Part shown: positions 1-8,700 of the stretch, in pieces
How the letters are laid out: each line of letters begins with the position of its first letter
How positions within the stretch are numbered: position 1 is the stretch's first letter
DNA from: JANLTP01 sp031363055
Lineage (GTDB): Bacteria; Pseudomonadota; Gammaproteobacteria; Burkholderiales; Burkholderiaceae_E
DNA: 42,922 bases
Reading direction: 5' to 3'
Assembly (NCBI GenBank): GCA_031363055.1
Contig: JANLTP010000236.1
Span: 1-42,922 of the forward strand
Notes under the pieces: model-generated
The model's input: only the letters and a program-made list of their open reading frames with translations
Database searches by the model: none
Told to the model about the DNA's origin: nothing
Translations under genes and position numbers: made by a program

Positions 1-140
1 ACAACCCTACCGAGACCAACGACGGCGTCGATAGCACCAATAGCAGCGATTTAGGATCGAACACACCTATCACGATGAAATTCCATCGCTATTCCCCGCT
101 TTTTTATCAACGCTATGCCTCAACCCCGACAGGCTCCTAG
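1..140 (+). mobile_element. Probable 3' end of an insertion sequence (partial)
   Basis: An open frame runs from base 3 to a TAG stop at 138-140 and reads NPTETNDGVDS...STPTGS. Its last codons pass through AACCCCGACAGGCTCCTAG. Read on the opposite strand this begins CTAGGAGCCTGTCGGGG, which resembles the CTAGGAGTTTGTCGGAG found at 42783-42799 just upstream of a transposase start at the other window edge. I infer the right terminal repeat of an IS1182-like element whose transposase ends inside the repeat. Only about 45 codons are visible and they carry no catalytic motif, so the alternative is ordinary intergenic DNA. Confidence 0.4.
122..138. repeat. 17-bp direct repeat, copy 1 (second copy 1124-1140)
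   Basis: AACCCCGACAGGCTCCT here and AACCCCGACCGGCTCCT at 1124-1140 match at 16 of 17 positions in the same orientation, flanking the AEC permease gene. The second copy lies directly upstream of that gene's start codon. This copy also matches the proposed IS terminal repeat, so the repeat may be IS-derived. Confidence 0.6.
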
Positions 141-170
141 ATTCAAGCGCTGTGTTTTCCGGACGAAGCG

Positions 171-1121
171 TCACACCCGAATCCCCATCAACCAGATGGT
201 GGCTGACACCGATACGACGGCGGCGAGAGTACCCAACAAGATCGTCGCGCTGATCGAGCGGGTCTGCATGCCGTAGCGCTGGCTCAATATAAAACAGCCG
301 GTGGCGCACGGCAGCGCCGCCAGCAAAACACCGATTGCGGCATACTCGGGTGAGACCCGAAAAATGACGAACAAATACAGCGCGGCCATGAGTGGATGCA
401 GAATCAGTTTGGCAGCGGACAGCGCCAGTACGGTCCGATCAACGCTGACTCGTTGAGCACCCAAGGAGGCACCGATACAAAACAGTGCGCATGGGCCGGC
501 GGCGTTGCCCAGCATGCGGGTGAAGTTATCGAAGGCAGAAGCTACTGGAATTTGAAAGATTGAAAAGACCAGTCCCGCCAGAATGGCCATCACCATCGGG
601 TTCCTGATGAGCCCCATCAGCACGATGCGCGTGAGCCGCTCGGCACTCGCCGGACCTGATTTGGTTTGCAACTCGAACAGGATGACCGCCAGCGGGATCA
701 AAACCAGAATATCGCAAAGCACGGTCAGGGCCACGGTCGGTAGCCATTGTTTGCCCAGCTCTCCGACCAGTGCCAGGCCAAGATAGCCGATGTTGCCGTG
801 GGCGGCGGACAATCCGAACGCGGTCGATTGCGCAGCGCTTCGTAACTCGCGGTCGATTCCCCCGGCCATGGCGATCCAGGCAACGCTGAAAAAGACTGAC
901 AGGCTGGCGCAGACCCAACCGAGAATGAAGCGCGGTTCGATCAACTCGGCAATCGACTGAAGTCCGATCACCCGAAATAACATCGCCGGCAGCGCGAACC
1001 AGAACACGAAGGCATTGATGCCCTCGACGGCGCGATCCGGAAGCATTTTGAACCAGGCTCCCGCGAAGCCACAAAATACCAGCGCGAAGACAGGGAGGGT
1101 AACTTCTAGTACGGTGAACAT
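171..1121 (-). CDS. AEC (auxin efflux carrier) family permease
   Basis: The 316-residue product is almost entirely hydrophobic, with about ten predicted membrane segments arranged as two halves around a more polar centre (about residues 150-165). The family consists of inner-membrane secondary transporters, often for dicarboxylates such as malate or malonate. Family-like features are the N-terminal LEVTLPVFALVFCGFAGAW, the HGNIGYLG motif near residue 108 and the MVMAILAGL segment in the second half. The length is typical (300-320). The ATG at 1121 follows GGGGTTAG, a weak ribosome site inside the 17-bp repeat. The gene is transcribed away from the beta-propeller gene and has no partner gene in view. 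The substrate cannot be told from sequence. Confidence 0.85.
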   Translation of the reverse strand: MFTVLEVTLPVFALVFCGFAGAWFKMLPDRAVEGINAFVFWFALPAMLFRVIGLQSIAELIEPRFILGWVCASLSVFFSVAWIAMAGGIDRELRSAAQSTAFGLSAAHGNIGYLGLALVGELGKQWLPTVALTVLCDILVLIPLAVILFELQTKSGPASAERLTRIVLMGLIRNPMVMAILAGLVFSIFQIPVASAFDNFTRMLGNAAGPCALFCIGASLGAQRVSVDRTVLALSAAKLILHPLMAALYLFVIFRVSPEYAAIGVLLAALPCATGCFILSQRYGMQTRSISATILLGTLAAVVSVSATIWLMGIRV

Positions 1122-1274
1122 CTAACCCCGACCGGCTCCTTTTGTCGGATAGGCGCGGAATCTGCCCGAAATTGCATCCAATCCCGTGCGTTTCATCAGG
1201 AAAGTGTGCGAAGGCCTTGATTTTGCTGCAAAATAACGATTCCGAATGCGTTCATCACTGTTTGGGTTTTACTG

Positions 1275-2261
1275 ATGTTGTTTAACTGTCGATTCTTGAC
1301 CGTTTGTTGCTGGATGTTGAAAGCCGGTCTGTTGTGGCCGGTATTCGCATCGGCGCAAAACGGAGTTGCCGTCATTTTGAATTCTCGCGACGCCTCGGTT
1401 TCGCTGATCGATACCAAAACCTACCTGGAGGTTGGCCGCGTCGACGTTGGCAAGGAGCCGCATCATCTGTATCCCACCGCCGATGGCAAGTCGCTGATTG
1501 TTGCCAATGCCGCCTCCGATGATCTGCATTATCTCGACCCGCTGTCTGGCCAAATCCAGAAGCGAATACGCTTGATCGGTGATCCGTACCAAATTGGTTT
1601 TTCACCCGATCAAAAATGGTTCGTTGCCGCTGCGCTTCGACTGAACCGCGTCGATCTCTACAGCAACATTGGCGGCGAACTGAAGATCGTCAAGCGCATT
1701 CCGATCGCGCGTGCACCCAGCCACATCTGGTTTTCAGCGGACAGCCGTTTTGTTTTCGTGACCCTGCAGGAAAGTGACGAGGTCGCCGCCATCGACCTGA
1801 CCAAGGAAGAGGTTGTCTGGCGCGTGAAACTGGGTCGGCAGCCGGCCGGCATCATCGTGACACCGGATGACCGCTACTTGCTGGTTGGCGTGATGGGCGA
1901 GAACTATGTTCAGGTCATCGATTGGCGCACCCAGACGCTGGTCAAACAAATTGTCACCGGCAAGGGGGCCCATAACTTCAGAGGCTTGGGCGACAAGCGG
2001 CATGTATTTGTCTCGAACCGGGTCAGCGGGACCATTTCCAAGATCGATCTGAACACCTTGTCGGTCGTCGATCAATTCAGTGTACCGGGCGGCCCGGATT
2101 GCATTGAAGTCACAGCCGATCAGAAGCAGTTGTGGGTCACCACTCGTTGGGCGAAACAGGTTTCCATCGTCGATCTGGCGCAACGCAAGGTGGTACGCAA
2201 CATTGAGGTCGGGCGATCGCCGCATGGCATTTATTTCCACCAACGTGCGCCACTCCTTTGA
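1275..2261 (+). CDS. Secreted YVTN/YncE-type beta-propeller protein
   Basis: The 328-residue product has a hydrophobic N-terminus that looks like a signal peptide, cleaved near residues 27-30 (FASAQ-N). About seven repeats of roughly 42 residues follow, each built like VxVIDxxTxxVxxxIxVGxxPxxIxxxxDxxxLxV. Clear copies are ASVSLIDTKTYLEVGRVDVG near the start and VSIVDLAQRKVVRNIEVG at the end. Such propellers are periplasmic scaffolds or binding proteins, and no catalytic residues can be assigned. It is the first gene of a tight run: the deacetylase gene begins 12 bp after its stop. The shared transcript suggests an envelope role, but that is inference. Confidence 0.85.
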   Translation: MLFNCRFLTVCCWMLKAGLLWPVFASAQNGVAVILNSRDASVSLIDTKTYLEVGRVDVGKEPHHLYPTADGKSLIVANAASDDLHYLDPLSGQIQKRIRLIGDPYQIGFSPDQKWFVAAALRLNRVDLYSNIGGELKIVKRIPIARAPSHIWFSADSRFVFVTLQESDEVAAIDLTKEEVVWRVKLGRQPAGIIVTPDDRYLLVGVMGENYVQVIDWRTQTLVKQIVTGKGAHNFRGLGDKRHVFVSNRVSGTISKIDLNTLSVVDQFSVPGGPDCIEVTADQKQLWVTTRWAKQVSIVDLAQRKVVRNIEVGRSPHGIYFHQRAPLL

Positions 2262-2273
2262 GGGTGCTCTCAG

Positions 2274-3131
2274 GTGTTGTTTATTCGCCTGCTCGTAAAA
2301 GCTCGTCCACCTGTTGCGGCGTTATTCGCCAGCCTAGCCATTGCCTTTGGCGTTGTGGCAACGCCGGCCTTGGCCGCATCGCCCAGTCTTCCTCAATGTA
2401 GCGCCGGCACGCTCTACCTGACGCTTGACACCGGCAACATGCGGCATGCCGACTTGATCGCCGACACGCTGGCTCGTCACGACGTCAAAGCAACCTTTTT
2501 CATGGCCAATGAAAAGACCACGCGCGGCGACTTCGCGCTGGATGCAACTTGGTCGAACTTCTGGAGGGCCAGGGTTTCGGAAGGCCATGCGTTTGGCAGT
2601 CATACCTTCGATCATGTTTACTTCAAGGCTGCAGGCCAGCCGGCGACGGCAGGCCAGTCGGCTGCGACCGATGTCATCTCACAGGCGCGGCCGCAATTCG
2701 GTCTGTTGGCCAATCAGAACCTGAACTGGAATGCCAGCCAACTGTGTGGCGAACTGAATCGCGTCAAGAGCCATTTCCAGACCATGACCGGCAAGGTCCT
2801 GGAACCCATTTGGCGCGCGCCGGGTGGTCGAGCCCCGGATGCGGTGATGAAGGCTGCGCAAGACTGCGGCTATCAACACTACTACTGGGCCGAAGCCGGT
2901 TTTCTGGGCGATGAGTTGCCCTCGGATCGCTACCCGAACCAGGAGTTACTGGCGCATGCCTTACGGCGCTTGAAGGACGGTGATGTCATCATGGCGCATC
3001 TCGGCATCTGGTCTCGCAAGGATCCGTTCGGACCGATGTTCGACCCGCTGATCGCGGGATTGAAGTCACGCGGATTCTGTTTTGCAACCTTGCGAGAACA
3101 CCCGGCTTATCGCGGTGTAAGACGACCATGA
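2274..3131 (+). CDS. Polysaccharide deacetylase family protein, variant motif
   Basis: This is a 285-residue NodB-fold protein with an N-terminal signal peptide ending near ALA-ASPS (residues 33-36), so it is probably periplasmic. The metal-site motif 1, usually TFDDG, reads TLDTG (near residue 52). The first Asp (catalytic base) is kept and the second, metal-binding Asp is Thr. Motif 2 is present as SHTFDH (two metal histidines). WRAPGGRAPD matches motif 3 and IMAHLG the late histidine motif. I recall similar TxDTG variants in betaproteobacterial homologues, so the change may be lineage-wide. The start is GTG at 2274 with GAGGG about 10 bp upstream. The stop overlaps the next start by ATGA. 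Confidence 0.82.
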   Translation: MLFIRLLVKARPPVAALFASLAIAFGVVATPALAASPSLPQCSAGTLYLTLDTGNMRHADLIADTLARHDVKATFFMANEKTTRGDFALDATWSNFWRARVSEGHAFGSHTFDHVYFKAAGQPATAGQSAATDVISQARPQFGLLANQNLNWNASQLCGELNRVKSHFQTMTGKVLEPIWRAPGGRAPDAVMKAAQDCGYQHYYWAEAGFLGDELPSDRYPNQELLAHALRRLKDGDVIMAHLGIWSRKDPFGPMFDPLIAGLKSRGFCFATLREHPAYRGVRRP

Positions 3132-4084
3132 TCGCTTTCGCCGAAACGATTTTTGCCCAGGTGCAGCAATGGCTGTTCGAATCGGTTGTTCAGCCGATCA
3201 TGTTCGCCACCGGTTTGATGACTTTTGCCGAGCAGGCGTTCGATGCTTGCGAATGGTTTTTGTGGGGTGTCGTTGAAATCGCGCTGCTGGCAACGGTGTT
3301 CAAGGTGCTTGAGCGACGCTATCCGGTCGAGCCGGTACTCGATCGAGCGACTATTCGCACCGATTTCTTCTATACCATTCTGCATCGCCTGGGCGGCTTT
3401 TCGCTGCTTGCGTTTGCGCTGCTGACCCCTGTGGCCGATGAGATCGAAGGCGCGCTCAGAATGGCGGGCATGCCGAAGCTCAATCTCGATCAGATCTGGC
3501 CTGGCGTCACGGATACCCCGTGGGCAAGCTTTCTGATGTATCTGATCGTGCTGGATTTTGCCGATTACTGGATGCACCGGGCGCAACATCGTTGGAACCT
3601 GTGGTGGGCGTTGCACGCCACACACCATGCGCAACGACAAATGACCTTCTGGAGCGATAACCGCAATCATCTGCTCGACGACTTGATTCGGGACGCACTG
3701 CTCGCCTTGCTGGCACTGATGATCGGCATTGCCCCAGGTCAGTTCATCTTGTTGACGGTTGCCTCACGTTCGATCCAGAGCCTGCAACATGCGAACTTGC
3801 GCTGGCACTTCGGATCGATTGGCGAACGACTGCTGGTCAGCCCGAGTTTTCACCGGCTGCATCATGCGATCGGTTATGGTCACGAGGGTCCCGCCAAGGG
3901 CTGCAACTTTGCAGTCCTGTTTCCGGTCTGGGATCTGATTTTTAGAACTGCGGATTTTCGGCCCGGCTTCGTGCCGACCGGAATCCGTGATCAATTGCAG
4001 GGCCGCGATTATGGCGATGGCTTTTGGGCTCAGCAAAGGTTGGGACTCGCGCGACTGTTCCATCGCGAAAAATCAGTGCCATAA
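3128..4084 (+). CDS. Sterol desaturase / fatty acid hydroxylase superfamily membrane protein
   Basis: The 318-residue membrane protein carries the superfamily's histidine clusters: HRAQH (about residue 153), HATHH (about 165) and HRLHH (about 244). These are expected to hold a di-iron centre for hydroxylation or desaturation of a lipid C-H bond. Several hydrophobic segments precede and separate the clusters. The bacterial substrate is unknown; hydroxylation of fatty acids, hopanoids or ornithine lipids are known options in the superfamily. The start overlaps the deacetylase stop (ATGA) and the stop is 2 bp before the next start, so translation is probably coupled across three envelope genes. 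Confidence 0.87.
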   Translation: MIAFAETIFAQVQQWLFESVVQPIMFATGLMTFAEQAFDACEWFLWGVVEIALLATVFKVLERRYPVEPVLDRATIRTDFFYTILHRLGGFSLLAFALLTPVADEIEGALRMAGMPKLNLDQIWPGVTDTPWASFLMYLIVLDFADYWMHRAQHRWNLWWALHATHHAQRQMTFWSDNRNHLLDDLIRDALLALLALMIGIAPGQFILLTVASRSIQSLQHANLRWHFGSIGERLLVSPSFHRLHHAIGYGHEGPAKGCNFAVLFPVWDLIFRTADFRPGFVPTGIRDQLQGRDYGDGFWAQQRLGLARLFHREKSVP

Positions 4085-4086
4085 AC

Positions 4087-4872
4087 ATGGTGTCCGGCAG
4101 TGCTTTTGGCCGAATCAGCTCGGCATTCTTCAAGGGTTGCCTGAGTCAGTTGCACCCGAGCATGCTGATGCTCCTGGTTTTGCCGTTTCTGATTGCACTC
4201 GTGCTGTGGGCGTTGTCGGCCTGGCTCTTTTGGGATCCCCTGGTCCTGTGGCTAAAGGACTCCTGGCTGCTCAGCAGTCGCTTCGTCGCCTTTTTGGGCA
4301 GTTGGCTCAAACCCTTGGGGCTGTCCGACCTCGGCCGTGGCCTGGCGAGTTTCGCCGCGCTATTGCTGCTGTTTCCGCTGGTCATTGCGACCGCCATGAT
4401 CGCCATTGCGGTATTTGCGATGCCCGCCGTCATGCGCTTTCTGAGCACTCGGCATTATCCGACGGTACTCCGGCTGGGCGCATTTTCGCTGTCGGCCAAC
4501 CTGCTCAACGCGGTGGTCAGCGTCGCCGTTTTTGCGCTTGGCTATCTGGCCAGCTTGCCGCTCTGGCTGATTCCGCCCCTGGCTTTGCTGGTGCCCCTGC
4601 TCTGGTGGGGCTGGCTGACCGCGCGCATCATGCGCTTTGACAGTCTGGTTGAACATGCCTCGGCGCTCGAACGCGAGTCGCTGATCATCGAGAATCGGCG
4701 CGAGTATTTTGTGTTGGCTGTGCTGGTCAGTGTACTGAACTACATACCGCCGCTGTTCCTGATCACGCCGGTCTTGTCGGCGCTGGTGTTCGGACATTAT
4801 TCGCTGGCCCGACTGGCCGAGTATCGTAGCGTGCGCCTCGATGCATCCCCGACCCTTCGCGATCAGCGCTGA
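4087..4872 (+). CDS. EI24 / CysZ-like multi-spanning membrane protein
   Basis: From the ATG at 4087 the product is 261 residues. It has about four to six hydrophobic segments and a mid-protein block LxxRHYPxVLRLG that fits the EI24/CysZ family. CysZ members permeate sulfate in some bacteria. Betaproteobacterial members of this group are mostly uncharacterised, so sulfate transport is not asserted. An upstream in-frame ATG at 4024 lies inside the preceding gene and would add 21 non-hydrophobic residues. The 4087 start, 2 bp after that gene's stop, fits a coupled operon better. Confidence 0.75.
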   Translation: MVSGSAFGRISSAFFKGCLSQLHPSMLMLLVLPFLIALVLWALSAWLFWDPLVLWLKDSWLLSSRFVAFLGSWLKPLGLSDLGRGLASFAALLLLFPLVIATAMIAIAVFAMPAVMRFLSTRHYPTVLRLGAFSLSANLLNAVVSVAVFALGYLASLPLWLIPPLALLVPLLWWGWLTARIMRFDSLVEHASALERESLIIENRREYFVLAVLVSVLNYIPPLFLITPVLSALVFGHYSLARLAEYRSVRLDASPTLRDQR

Positions 4873-4921
4873 TCCGCTAAACTGGTCCTCGTCATAGCAA
4901 GCACGGGAGCCCCAAGCAAAT

Positions 4922-5710
4922 ATGCGGTTCGGTTTGATTATCATCGGTGACGAGATCCTTTCGGGTAAGCGTCAGGACAAACATTTTTCGAAGGTTCTGG
5001 AGTTGCTGACGGCCCGTGGATTGAGTCTGGCCTGGGTCAACTACCTGGGTGATGATCGCGAACGCCTGGTTCAGACCCTGAAGTTGAGTTTTGCTTCTAG
5101 CGATGTTGTCTTTTCTTGCGGCGGCATCGGTGCGACGCCCGATGATCACACGCGTCAGGCCGCCGCCGCCGCGCTCGGCCGTTCGCTGGTGTTGCATCCG
5201 CAAGCTGCTGAACTGATTGCCGAGCGAACCGCTGACATGGCCCGCGAAGGCAGAGGTAGCGCTGACATGACTCTGCCCGAAAACCTGCAGCGCTTGAAGA
5301 TGGGCGACTTTCCAAGCGGTGCCAGGATCATTGCGAATCCGTTCAACAAGATTCCCGGCTTTAATGTTGATCATCATTGGTTCGTGCCCGGCTTCCCGGT
5401 GATGGCCTGGCCGATGATCGAGTCGGTGCTCGAGACTCACTACCCATCCTGGTTTAACCGGGAAGTGGCTGCAGATCAATCGTTTCTGGTGTTCGAGTTG
5501 GCCGAGTCGACGGCCACGCCGCTGATGGAAGCCGTCGAGCGTGAATTCGAAGGAATCAAGGTCTACAGCCTGCCATCGATGGGCGAGGGCGGCATGCGAC
5601 GGCATATCGAGTTGGGTGTGAAGGGTCCGCAAGCCCGGATCGATGCGGCCTTTGAGCGTCTGCGCAGTGGTGCGCTGGCGCTCGGCGGACAATTGAACTT
5701 GACGGCTTGA
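4922..5710 (+). CDS. CinA N-terminal / molybdopterin-binding domain protein
   Basis: This 262-residue protein consists essentially of a MoaB/MogA-like molybdopterin-binding (MoCF) domain. It has the opening FGLIIIGDEILSGKRQDKH and the SCGGIGATPDDHTRQAAA motif (about residues 60-77) that are typical of CinA. The C-terminal nicotinamide-nucleotide amidase domain of full-length CinA (about 400 residues) is absent. Such short forms are commonly called competence/damage-inducible protein A, although their function is not established. It starts 49 bp after the EI24-like gene and ends 21 bp before the IOR gene, so it may share their transcript. Confidence 0.85.
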   Translation: MRFGLIIIGDEILSGKRQDKHFSKVLELLTARGLSLAWVNYLGDDRERLVQTLKLSFASSDVVFSCGGIGATPDDHTRQAAAAALGRSLVLHPQAAELIAERTADMAREGRGSADMTLPENLQRLKMGDFPSGARIIANPFNKIPGFNVDHHWFVPGFPVMAWPMIESVLETHYPSWFNREVAADQSFLVFELAESTATPLMEAVEREFEGIKVYSLPSMGEGGMRRHIELGVKGPQARIDAAFERLRSGALALGGQLNLTA

Positions 5711-5731
5711 AAATATTCTGGGAGTAAATAA

Positions 5732-8700
5732 ATGAACACACCGGTTGATCAGGCGCTCAGAGCGGTAGCGCTGGCCGACAAGTACCGCGCCGATTCTGGA
5801 ACGGTCTACATGACCGGTACCCAAGCGCTGGTTCGTTTGCCGATGCTTCAACATGTTCGCGATCAGGCGGCCGGCTTGAATACGGCGGGTTATATCTCGG
5901 GCTATCGCGGCTCGCCGGTCGGTGCGTACGATCAGATGCTGGCGCGTGCCCAGACCGATCTCGACGCTCATCACATCAAGTTCACGCCAGGCACCAACGA
6001 AGATCTGGCGGCCACCGCCATCTGGGGAACCCAGCAACTGAATTGTTTTCCGGGCGCCCGTTACGATGGCGTGTTCGGCATCTGGTACGGCAAAGGCCCG
6101 GGCGTGGATCGCAGCGGCGATGTGCTTCGACATGCGAATCAGGCCGGCTCGTCGAAACATGGCGGTGTGTTGGCGCTGGCCGGCGACGACCATGGTGCCA
6201 AATCCTCGACCATGGCGGCACAGACCGACTTCATGTTCGTGACCGTGTCCATGCCGGTCCTGGCGCCGGCCAGTTTGCAGGATTATCTGGACCTGGGTAT
6301 TCATGGCTTTGCCCTGTCGCGATTCTCTGGCCTGTGGACGGGCTTCAAGGCGGTGACCGACACCATCGAAACCGCTGGCATCATCGATGTCTCACCGGAT
6401 CGCGTCAAGGTGATTTTGCCGACCGATATCGAGTTGCCACCGGGCGGGCTGAACTTGCGCTGGCCGGAGGAAACGTTCCTCAAGCTCGAGGAGCGGCTGA
6501 CGCGCTACAAGATCCCGGCCGCCCTGGCTTATGCCCGGGCCAATCGCCTGAATCGAAACGTTTATGGCCGCAACAACAGCGAACCCGCAAGGCTCGGTAT
6601 TGTGTCGACCGGCAAGACCTTTCTCGATCTCATGCAGGCCTTGGCCGATCTCGGCATCGATGATGCCTCGGCGCGACGGCTGGGCATTCGGGTGTTCAAG
6701 GTCGATATGGTTTGGCCGCTCGAACCTGAGACCGCAATTGAATTTGCACGCGGTTGCGAACAAATCCTGGTCGTCGAGGAGAAGCGCTCGTTGATCGAGT
6801 CGCAGCTCAAGGAGATCCTGTATGGCGCGCGTGATCGTCCGCAAATTCTCGGCAAACGTGATGAACAAAATCAGCCATTGCTGCCTGAATATGGTGAATT
6901 GTCGCCAGCGATGTTGGCCCGTCTGTTGGCCCAGCGAATTCTCGCGCTCTGCGATCGCCACGACAACGACGCCGGCAGCCGCGATGCCAGTGCGCTCGAG
7001 CGAATCAAGCAGCGCATTGCGGCGCTCGATGACAAGGACACGCGTCCTAAAAAAATGTTTGAGTCGATCGAACGGATTCCTTATTTCTGTTCCGGATGCC
7101 CGCACAATTCATCCACCAAGGTGCCTGAGGGTTCGCGTGCCCTGGCCGGAATCGGTTGCCATTACATGGCGCAATGGATGGACCGCTCGACCGCGACCTT
7201 CACGCATATGGGTGGCGAGGGCATGACCTGGGTCGGTCAGGCGCCTTTTTCCGATACCAAACACGTGTTCCAGAATCTCGGTGACGGCACCTATTTTCAT
7301 TCGGGATCATTGGCGATTCGACATGCGTTGGCCAGCAAGACCCGCATGACCTACAAGATTCTGTTCAATGATGCGGTGGCGATGACCGGTGGCCAGAGTC
7401 ATGACGGTCAGCTTACGCCGGCCGCGATTTCGCGCCAGGTCAAGGCCGAAGGTGTTCAGAAAGTGGTGGTGGTGACCGATGAGCCGCAAAAGTATCCGAG
7501 TGGCTACTTCGACGCCGATGTCAGCGTTCATCACCGCAGCAAGCTCGATGATGTCCAGCGCGAGCTGCGCGATTTCGACGGTTTGTCGGTGCTGATCTAC
7601 GACCAGACCTGTGCTGCAGAAAAACGCCGTCGCCGCAAACGTGGCGCCTTCCCCGATCCAGAGAAACGGGCGTTCATCAACGAATCCGTCTGCGAAGGGT
7701 GTGGAGACTGCGGCGTGCAGTCAAATTGCGTTTCGATTGAGCCGGTCGAAACCGAGTTCGGTCGAAAACGAATCATCAATCAATCATCTTGCAATAAAGA
7801 CTATTCCTGTGTCACCGGATTCTGTCCGAGTTTTGTGACTGTCGAAGGCGGCAAACTTCGCAAAGGCAAGTCAACCACGGTAGCAGCCGACGCGGTCAAC
7901 ATTGGTTTACCAACGGTGAGTCCGGCCGAAATAGTCGGCTCTTATGCCTTGATCGTCACCGGAATCGGCGGTACCGGAGTTGTGACCATCGGCCAGATTC
8001 TCGGCATGGCCGCTCATCTCGAAGGCAAGGTGGTCACCGTACTCGATATGGCCGGACTGGCGCAGAAAAACGGCGCGGTCATGAGTTTCGTGCGTTTTGC
8101 GCATCGCCCAGAGGACCTGCATGCACCGAGGATCGGCGTGGCGGCGGCTGACGCGGTGATCGGCGGCGACTTGGTCGTAACGGCTGGTCGCGATACGCTC
8201 GCGAAATATCGATTTGCCCATACCCGAGTGGTCGCGAACGTGGCGCGAACGCCGACGGCCGATTTCACGCGTAACACCGAGTGGACGTTTCCCTTGGGCG
8301 CCATGGAGGCGGCGATCGTCGACTCGGTCGGCGAGGGCAACGCCTGGTTTGTCGACGCCAGCCGCTTGGCCACCAGTTTGATGGGCGACTCGATCGCCGG
8401 CAATCTTTTTCTGTTGGGCTTTGCCCTGCAACGTGGCATGTTGCCGGTGTCGGCCGCAGCCATTGAACGTGCCATCGAGCTCAACGAAGTGGCGATTGAG
8501 TTGAACAAGTCGGCATTTCTGTGGGGACGCCGCGCGGCCGTCGATCTGCCCAGGGTCGAGGCTATGGCCGCGCCGGTCAAGTCAGTACAAGTGATTCGCC
8601 CGCTCTCTGAATCGCTCGAGGAAACCATTGCGCGTCGTGTCGATGAGTTAACCCATTATCAGAATCGGGCGTACGGCGAACATTTCCTTAACTTTATACA

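Noticed and set aside
4892..6304. Minus-strand open frame of 470 codons opposite the CinA-like and IOR genes
   Set aside because: It is an Arg/His/Gln-rich translation with no family motif and lies wholly antisense to two well-supported genes.
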